Of a DNA stretch of 25,992 bases, positions 21,653 to 25,992 are shown in pieces. A program made the translations under genes and the position numbers. Where the stretch lies: positions 1 through 25,992 of the forward strand of contig JAICQC010000016.1 in the NCBI GenBank assembly GCA_025938055.1. The letters run 5' to 3'. The DNA comes from Anaerolineales bacterium. Lineage in GTDB: Bacteria; Chloroflexota; Anaerolineae; Anaerolineales; Villigracilaceae. Below the pieces are notes generated by a model. That model saw nothing but the letters and a program-made list of their open reading frames with translations. It was not told the origin of the DNA and ran no database searches. Position 1 is the stretch's first letter; each line of letters starts with the position of its first letter.

Positions 21653-21661
21653 GCTATACTT
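21653..21661 (+). promoter_or_regulatory. Extended -10 promoter of the M29 peptidase gene
   Basis: TGC followed by TATACT gives an extended -10 element. Initiation near 21668 would leave a 20-nt leader carrying GGAGG (21676-21680) 7 nt before the ATG at 21688. No strong -35 is present. Confidence 0.5.
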
Positions 21662-21687
21662 GTGAAAAATCGTGCGGAGGATTCTTT

Positions 21688-22953
21688 ATGGCATCAGATC
21701 AGCAGCACCAGGAAATACTGCAGAAGTACGCCGAGGCGATTGTCAGAGTCGGGCTGAACCTGCGGGCGGGTCAGCGCCTCATCATCATAAATGCCACATC
21801 GCGTGGAGTTCCACCGGCAGCACGTCCCCTGGTTCATGCCGTGACCAAAGCAGCCTATGCAGCTGGCGCCCGTTTTGTGGATGTGATCTGGGGCGATGAA
21901 GAGCTAAACCGAATCCGTCTGCAGCATGCTCCAGCAGATTCATTCAGTGAATACCCCAAATGGCAGGTGGGCGGCATCATGGATATTATCAAGAACGGTG
22001 ACGCGCTGCTGTCCATTTATGCGAACAACCCGGATGCCTACAGCGGGCTGGACCCGGAACGCCTCGGCGCAATGCAAAAATCCCATTTGGAAAATTACCA
22101 GGAAATCGGCTCGAGCGTCACGCGGAATGCCATCAACTGGTGCATTGCCGCCTCTTCGGCGCCTGCCTGGGCTGCAAAGATCTTCCCTGATCTGCCTCTG
22201 GAGGAAGCCGAAGCAAAGCTGTGGCAAGCCATCTTCGAGACGACGCGTGCCACTGCGTCTGACCCGGTGGCGGCGTGGGGCGAGCACATCAAGAACCTGC
22301 GCAAGCGCGCCGATTATCTGCAAGCCAAAAAATATACCGCGCTACACTATCAATCAGATTCCACCGATTTCACACTCGGCTTGCCAAACGGACACAAATG
22401 GATCAGCGCCCGATCCCTGGCAGAGAACGGCATTGACTTTACCGCCAATATGCCCACGGAGGAGGTCTTTACGCTGCCAGACCGGCATCGCGCCGAGGGC
22501 ACGGTCCATGCCACCTTCCCGCTAAGTTATGGCGGCAGCCTGATCGAAGATTTCAGCGTCACCTTCGAGAACGGAAGAATCGTCAAGGTCAATGCGAAAA
22601 AGAACGAAGCGATCCTGCAAAAACTGGTGAACACCGATGAGGGCTCCACACGCTTGGGTGAAGTCGCGCTGGTGCCCGTCAGCTCCCCCATTGCACAGCG
22701 CGGGCATCTCTTCTACAACACGCTCTTCGATGAGAACGCCTCCTGCCATATCGCCATCGGGCGCGGCTATCGCTTTACGCTGACCGGCGGCGAAGAGTTA
22801 ACCGACGAAGAGTTCAATGCCGCGGGCGGCAACACCAGCCTGACCCATGTGGACTTTATGATCGGCTCCCCACAAATGGACATCGACGGGATCAAGGAAG
22901 ACAGCACGCGCGAACCTGTGATGCGCTCGGGGGAGTGGGCGTTTGATGTCTAA
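21688..22953 (+). CDS. M29-family metallo-aminopeptidase (aminopeptidase T/AmpS-like)
   Basis: A 421-residue cytoplasmic aminopeptidase, full length for the family. The five conserved metal ligands are present in order: Glu258 or Glu259 in N-M-P-T-E-E-V, Glu325 in L-G-E-V-A-L-V, His354 in A-S-C-H-I-A, and His387 and Asp389 in T-H-V-D-F-M-I-G. The family's dinuclear metal centre removes N-terminal residues from peptides. The strong GGAGG and extended -10 upstream support this start. It ends in a REP-like element and a terminator, so it is a one-gene unit. Its role is probably general peptide turnover. Confidence 0.93.
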   Translation: MASDQQHQEILQKYAEAIVRVGLNLRAGQRLIIINATSRGVPPAARPLVHAVTKAAYAAGARFVDVIWGDEELNRIRLQHAPADSFSEYPKWQVGGIMDIIKNGDALLSIYANNPDAYSGLDPERLGAMQKSHLENYQEIGSSVTRNAINWCIAASSAPAWAAKIFPDLPLEEAEAKLWQAIFETTRATASDPVAAWGEHIKNLRKRADYLQAKKYTALHYQSDSTDFTLGLPNGHKWISARSLAENGIDFTANMPTEEVFTLPDRHRAEGTVHATFPLSYGGSLIEDFSVTFENGRIVKVNAKKNEAILQKLVNTDEGSTRLGEVALVPVSSPIAQRGHLFYNTLFDENASCHIAIGRGYRFTLTGGEELTDEEFNAAGGNTSLTHVDFMIGSPQMDIDGIKEDSTREPVMRSGEWAFDV

Positions 22954-22959
22954 TCCCTC

Positions 22960-23002
22960 GCGCTGAGCGGAGCGAGCGCACGTCGAGCGTAGTCGAAGCG
23001 CC
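22960..23002. repeat. REP-like intergenic palindromic element
   Basis: A GC-rich stretch right after the peptidase stop contains GCGCT...AGCGC (22960-22964 with 22975-22979) and the module GTCGAGCGTAGTCGAAGCGC. Short elements of this style (GAGCG-x-AGTCGAAG) recur between genes in Anaerolineae and some other bacteria. Only one copy is in this window, so repetitiveness is inferred from recognition, not seen. Confidence 0.5.
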
Positions 23003-23014
23003 TATTAGGGTAAG

Positions 23015-23040
23015 AAAGAGTCCCCTCGGGGACTCTTTTT
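23015..23040 (+). terminator. Intrinsic terminator after the M29 peptidase gene
   Basis: An AAAGAGTCCCC / GGGGACTCTTT stem (23015-23025 with 23028-23038) runs into T residues. The outer 9-10 bp will pair with a 4-6 nt loop. Confidence 0.9.
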
Positions 23041-23054
23041 ATTAATAGAACATC

Positions 23055-23063
23055 TGTTATATT
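23055..23063 (+). promoter_or_regulatory. Extended -10 promoter of the MFS gene
   Basis: TGT followed by TATATT forms an extended -10. Initiation near 23070 gives a 20-nt leader with AAAGGA (23076-23081) about 8 nt before the ATG. Confidence 0.45.
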
Positions 23064-23089
23064 TTTGTCATCGCCAAAGGAAAACAAAT

Positions 23090-24313
23090 ATGAAAAAAAA
23101 GGGGCTTGCTTCCCTGATCGAGGGCTTACCTCCCACATACTGGTTAATTTGGACTGGAACGCTCATCAACCGTCTTGGCGGCTTCGTTATCCCTTTCCTG
23201 ACGCTTTATCTCACAGCCCAGCGCGCCATCCCCATCAGCCAGGCGGCGCTGATGGTTTCCTTTTTTGGCGCGGGATCGTTCCTCGCGCAGCTCAGCGGCG
23301 GCGAGCTGACAGACCGTTTTGGACGCCGTCCTGTGATGCTGATGAGCTTTTTTATCACGCCAATCTTTATGATCATCCTCGGACTGGCGCGTGATCTTGC
23401 CCTTATCTCCATATCCACGTTTATGGTCGGATTCTTTACCGATCTCTACCGTCCTGCTGTCGGCGCGGCAATCGCGGACCTCGTCCCACCCGAATCGCGG
23501 ACGCGCGCCTACGGCTACAACTACTGGGCAATCAACCTCGGCGCGGCGGTCGCTCCAATTCTGGCGGGACTGATCGCCAATTACGACTACCTGATTCTTT
23601 TCGTCGCCGACGCGGTGACCACAACTATATTTGGTTTTATTGTGCTCTTTGGTATTCGCGAGACGCGCCCAACGGAGGCGCATCACGCCTCTGGTCTGCC
23701 ACTCGGAGAACGAATAGCCCAACTCAAACGCGCACCAATCCTGTTAATCTTCTCGCTCATCACGTTGTTCTTCGGCATGATCTACATGCAGGGCAATGTC
23801 ACGCTGCCTTTGGATATGCAAGCCCATGGGCTAGGACCCGGGCACTATGGCGCGGCAATTGCCGTGAACGGCTTTCTGATCATCCTGGTCACCATCCCCG
23901 TCAGTAATATGGCGGCAAAGTGGCCGCGCTTCGAAACGGTTGCAGTAGCGGCTGCGTTGCTCGGGCTCGGTTTTGGGTTCACTGCCTTTGCCACGAATCT
24001 GCCATTGTTTATCCTGAGCGTAGCGATCTGGACCCTGGGCGAGATTGCCGCAACTTCCGTGGGACCGACCATTATTGCCGACCTCTCGCCTGTGGAATTA
24101 CGCGGCTTGTACCAGGGCATCTTCGGTGCCGCCTGGGGATTATCATTTTTTATCGGTCCACTCCTGGGTGGATGGGTTTTCGAGCGTCTGGGGAGGAACG
24201 TGCTATGGTTTGGCTGCCTGATCCTCGGCATGGTGATCGCACTGTGTTATCTGGCGTTGCGTGCTCCCGCCAGACGCCAAATGGCTCAAGCCAATCCATC
24301 ATCAACCGATTGA
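23090..24313 (+). CDS. MFS transporter, drug-efflux type
   Basis: A 407-residue inner-membrane protein with about 12 hydrophobic helices in two halves, typical of the major facilitator superfamily. The loop 2-3 signature G-G-x-L-x-D-R-F-G-R-R-P is present at about 69-81 (G-G-E-L-T-D-R-F-G-R-R-P-V), and A-x-x-D-L-x-P-P-E-x-R-x-R-A-Y-G near 128-142 is usual for multidrug/sugar-efflux MFS proteins (MdtH/YdeR type). It should move small molecules out using the proton gradient; the substrate is not readable. The start follows AAAGGA. The stop codon overlaps the -35 of the next gene's promoter. Confidence 0.9.
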   Translation: MKKKGLASLIEGLPPTYWLIWTGTLINRLGGFVIPFLTLYLTAQRAIPISQAALMVSFFGAGSFLAQLSGGELTDRFGRRPVMLMSFFITPIFMIILGLARDLALISISTFMVGFFTDLYRPAVGAAIADLVPPESRTRAYGYNYWAINLGAAVAPILAGLIANYDYLILFVADAVTTTIFGFIVLFGIRETRPTEAHHASGLPLGERIAQLKRAPILLIFSLITLFFGMIYMQGNVTLPLDMQAHGLGPGHYGAAIAVNGFLIILVTIPVSNMAAKWPRFETVAVAAALLGLGFGFTAFATNLPLFILSVAIWTLGEIAATSVGPTIIADLSPVELRGLYQGIFGAAWGLSFFIGPLLGGWVFERLGRNVLWFGCLILGMVIALCYLALRAPARRQMAQANPSSTD

Positions 24314-24338
24314 ATCGCAATCAGCGGGAAGGTATAAT
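24310..24338 (+). promoter_or_regulatory. Sigma-70 promoter giving a leaderless mRNA
   Basis: TTGAAT (24310-24315) and a perfect TATAAT (24333-24338) are separated by exactly 17 nt. The expected start, 7 nt after the -10, is 24345, which is the A of the ATG. The -35 overlaps the stop codon of the MFS gene. This is the best promoter match in the window. Confidence 0.7.
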
Positions 24339-24344
24339 TCCCTT

Positions 24345-24932
24345 ATGCCCGATCATGAGCCTCTTCCTGTTGAATTCGATGAACTCCTCGCCGCGGAATT
24401 CGCTTATATCGCGCAGACCGCCATCCAGGCAAATGAAGATCGGGCGCGTGTTGCCTCCTTCTACCTGATCGCCGTGGGGTCGCTGGTCGCGGCGCTCTTC
24501 GGCACACAGTACATTGACCCACAACGTTTCGATATAGATTCCAACCTGATGTTCGGCGGACTCTTTATCCTGCTGACTTTATTGGGGGCCTCCACAGTGA
24601 TGCAACTGGCGCGCCTGCGCGCCGCCTGGCACGAATCTGCGCTGGCGATGAACCAGATGAAAGATTACATGATCAATCAGGACAATTCCCTGGTTAAGGC
24701 ATTCCGCTGGCAGACGAGCACACTCCCTGCCAAATATAAAAAAGACAGCGTCTCCTATTATCAGGCTGTGGAAGTTGCCTTGATTAGCGGTCTGATGTCC
24801 GGGGCGGCGGTCTTCTTTTTACAGCGGGCACTTGCCCCTCCGATCGGTGTGCTGGACTGGGTCCTTTCTGCAGCATTCGGATTTGTGACGGTTTATTTTC
24901 AGATTTATTTATACAGGCGGGCACTTAAGTAG
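24345..24932 (+). CDS. Two-TM-hairpin membrane protein
   Basis: A 195-residue protein I cannot assign to a named family. A helical N-terminal segment (about 1-36, with A-E-F-A-Y-I-A-Q-T-A-x-x-A-N-E-D-R-A-R-V) leads into two membrane helices (about 38-56 and 66-88). A polar helical stretch follows (about 89-135), then two more helices (about 145-165 and 172-192). The A-N-E-D-R-x-x-x-x-x-x-Y motif just before helix 1 is typical of small bacterial proteins of unknown function. The frame is open upstream to 24261, but the ATG at 24345 lies at the predicted transcription start and the extra segment would overlap the MFS coding region. The PNPOx-like gene follows after one base, so the two are translationally linked. 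Confidence 0.75.
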   Translation: MPDHEPLPVEFDELLAAEFAYIAQTAIQANEDRARVASFYLIAVGSLVAALFGTQYIDPQRFDIDSNLMFGGLFILLTLLGASTVMQLARLRAAWHESALAMNQMKDYMINQDNSLVKAFRWQTSTLPAKYKKDSVSYYQAVEVALISGLMSGAAVFFLQRALAPPIGVLDWVLSAAFGFVTVYFQIYLYRRALK

Positions 24933-24933
24933 C

Positions 24934-25506
24934 ATGCCGCGCAATTATCAGAATGAGGCACCCACGGCATTTCAGCGCCTGCCTGAATATCAGCGCGACG
25001 ATGACTGGATTCGCGACTTCCTGCACCAGGCAAAGCTGGGACACATCGCTTCGGCGCGGGATAGTCAGCCCTTCCTGAACCCGACCACCTTCTGGTTCGA
25101 CGAGGCGAATCGCCAGATCGTATTCCATTCAAATGTCGCGGGACGAATCCGTTCGAATATCGAGAGCAATGCGCGGGTCTGTTTTGAGGCAAGCGAGCTG
25201 GGCAAGATGCTTCCTGCGAACGTCGCACTGGAGTTCTCGCTCCAGTTCCGCAGCGTGATCATCTTTGGCAAAGTGCATCTTATTTCTGATCCTGAAGAAG
25301 CTCGCAGAGTGATGTACGGACTCATCGGTAAATACTTCCCCACAATGACAGCCGGCAAGGAATACCGCGAGATCACCGATAAAGAGTTGAAACGCACGTC
25401 CGTCTACGCGATCCAGATCGAGGAATGGAGCGGCAAGGAAAACTGGAAAGACCGCGCCGACCAATCTGACGAATGGACTCCGCTCGATGAGAAATGTTTT
25501 GAGTGA
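24934..25506 (+). CDS. Pyridoxamine 5'-phosphate oxidase-like flavin protein
   Basis: A 190-residue split-barrel protein of the PNPOx/NimA-like family. Recognisable elements are the N-terminal helix with W-I-R-D-F-L, strand L-G-H-I-A-S-A, P-F-L-N-P-T-T-F-W-F-D, the flavin-phosphate segment V-F-H-S-N-V-A-G-R-I-R-S-N-I, V-C-F-E-A-S, and S-V-I-I-F-G-K-V-H-L. The C-terminus has T-S-V-Y-A-I-Q-I-E-E-W-S-G-K, as in NimA-related flavin-nucleotide-binding proteins. It probably binds FMN and a small reductive substrate; a specific reaction is not readable. One base separates it from the upstream membrane gene. Confidence 0.85.
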   Translation: MPRNYQNEAPTAFQRLPEYQRDDDWIRDFLHQAKLGHIASARDSQPFLNPTTFWFDEANRQIVFHSNVAGRIRSNIESNARVCFEASELGKMLPANVALEFSLQFRSVIIFGKVHLISDPEEARRVMYGLIGKYFPTMTAGKEYREITDKELKRTSVYAIQIEEWSGKENWKDRADQSDEWTPLDEKCFE

Positions 25507-25573
25507 TTAAAGAAAACCTTTAACACCTGCCTGCGTAGAATCTGTTGTATTGTTTCTACAATTGGAGGAACCC

Positions 25574-25828
25574 ATGACTGAACAAAAATTCAAGACGGAA
25601 GAATTCCGCGTGGAAGGGGAAAAACTGATTGCAAAGATCAAGGAGTTGTTCCACGAAGGGAACATCCGCCGGGTGATCATCAAGGACAAGGAAGGCAAGA
25701 TCGTCATGGAAATCCCGGTGACGCTTGGCGTGGTGGGTGTATTGCTTGCTCCGCAGCTGGCTGCGATTGGGGCGATTGCTGCGCTCCTCACAGAAGCCAC
25801 CGTTGTCGTTGAAAAAGCGGAAAGCTAG
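25574..25828 (+). CDS. DUF4342 domain protein
   Basis: An 84-residue protein matching DUF4342 over almost its whole length: E-E-F-x-V-x-G-E-x-L-x-x-K-I-K-E-L-x-H-E-G-N-I-R-R-V-I-I-K, E-I-P-V-T-L-G-V-V-G, then a hydrophobic A-x-x-A-A-I-G-A-I-A-A-L and V-V-V-E-K. The C-terminal stretch (about 50-75) is hydrophobic enough to associate with a membrane. The start has GGAGGA a few nt upstream; a longer frame from 25550 lacks this. Function unknown. A 6-bp GTAGAA...TTCTAC repeat (25535-25559) precedes it. Confidence 0.85.
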   Translation: MTEQKFKTEEFRVEGEKLIAKIKELFHEGNIRRVIIKDKEGKIVMEIPVTLGVVGVLLAPQLAAIGAIAALLTEATVVVEKAES

Positions 25829-25851
25829 ATGCACATCCAAAGAGGCACACT

Positions 25852-25992
25852 ATGGACATCTTCACAATAATTTACTTTGCAGCCCTGGTCATCGAGATGA
25901 TCATCCGCGCGCCGCTAAATAAGAAGCGCAAGCAGGAAAAGATGAGCGAACGCAGGGTTACCAGCCAGGAGATCTCGATCCTTGTGTTATTG
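25852..25992 (+). CDS. Probable isoprenylcysteine-methyltransferase-like membrane protein, N-terminal fragment
   Basis: An ATG at 25852, preceded by AGAGG at 7 nt, opens a frame that stays open for 47 codons to the window edge. The protein starts M-D-I-F-T-I-I-Y-F with a membrane helix (about 3-19) followed by I-I-R-A-P and a basic loop (K-K-R-K), then enters a second hydrophobic stretch. The 'helix, R-A-P, basic loop' start resembles ICMT-type membrane methyltransferases common in Anaerolineae, but the catalytic part is not in view. It runs 23 nt after DUF4342 in the same direction. Confidence 0.5.
   Translation, partial: MDIFTIIYFAALVIEMIIRAPLNKKRKQEKMSERRVTSQEISILVLL

Noticed and set aside
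24261..24344. Upstream extension of the two-TM-hairpin protein
   Set aside because: It would overlap the end of the MFS gene and lie upstream of the predicted transcription start.

Overview
The window is about 26 kb of bacterial chromosome with moderately high GC and dense coding. It most likely comes from a member of the Chloroflexota, class Anaerolineae. That call rests on gene content and protein style: a lysyl-tRNA synthetase with a Chloroflexi-like anticodon/catalytic linker, DUF3597, DUF4342 and DUF3054 proteins, a large GH13 enzyme with a Lys-rich tail, a caspase-like/sulfatase-modifying-factor fusion, and many unclassified membrane proteins. No marker gene is present, so the taxonomic call is moderate. 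I see no rRNA, tRNA, CRISPR array, transposase, integrase or phage gene.

Layout. 1-337 (-): N-terminus of the primosomal helicase PriA, cut by the window edge. 522-1037 (+): DUF3597 protein. 1107-3869 (-): MEMO-like protein, two tandem paralogous three-TM proteins and a zinc-ribbon NUDIX hydrolase. 3957-8316 (-): a long co-directional block of greA, lysS, an L7/L12-like repeat membrane protein, a DUF3054 protein, an ECF sigma factor and its membrane anti-sigma factor. Terminators lie after greA and after the anti-sigma gene. 8467-9207 (-): PIG-L/LmbE deacetylase. 9309-14543 (+): PilZ protein, small four-TM protein, cellulose-synthase-like glycosyltransferase, and a pseudo-caspase/coiled-coil/TM/SUMF1 protein, each mostly its own unit with a good intrinsic terminator. 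14620-17343 (-): GH13 alpha-glucan enzyme. 17481-20405 (+): orphan sensor histidine kinase and a YqeK-type HD phosphatase. 20426-21559 (-): double-GNAT protein. 21688-25992 (+): M29 aminopeptidase, MFS transporter, two-TM-hairpin membrane protein, PNPOx-like flavin protein, DUF4342 protein and the start of a probable isoprenylcysteine-methyltransferase-like membrane protein.

How the genes work together. Most of the window is housekeeping (replication restart, transcription elongation, lysine charging, nucleotide sanitation) interleaved with envelope and signalling genes. The ECF sigma/anti-sigma pair is a self-contained membrane-signalling switch. The PilZ protein and the processive glycosyltransferase may form a c-di-GMP-controlled polysaccharide module, but this is only inferred.

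The most unusual items are: (1) the 660-residue protein whose caspase fold keeps the catalytic His but has Tyr where the Cys should be, joined through a membrane helix to an exported SUMF1/FGE-like domain; (2) a recurrent arrangement in which a -10-like hexamer sits 6-8 nt before the start codon with no Shine-Dalgarno, suggesting leaderless transcripts (best case at 24310-24345); (3) the tandem three-TM paralogs; (4) the L7/L12-like repeat membrane protein.
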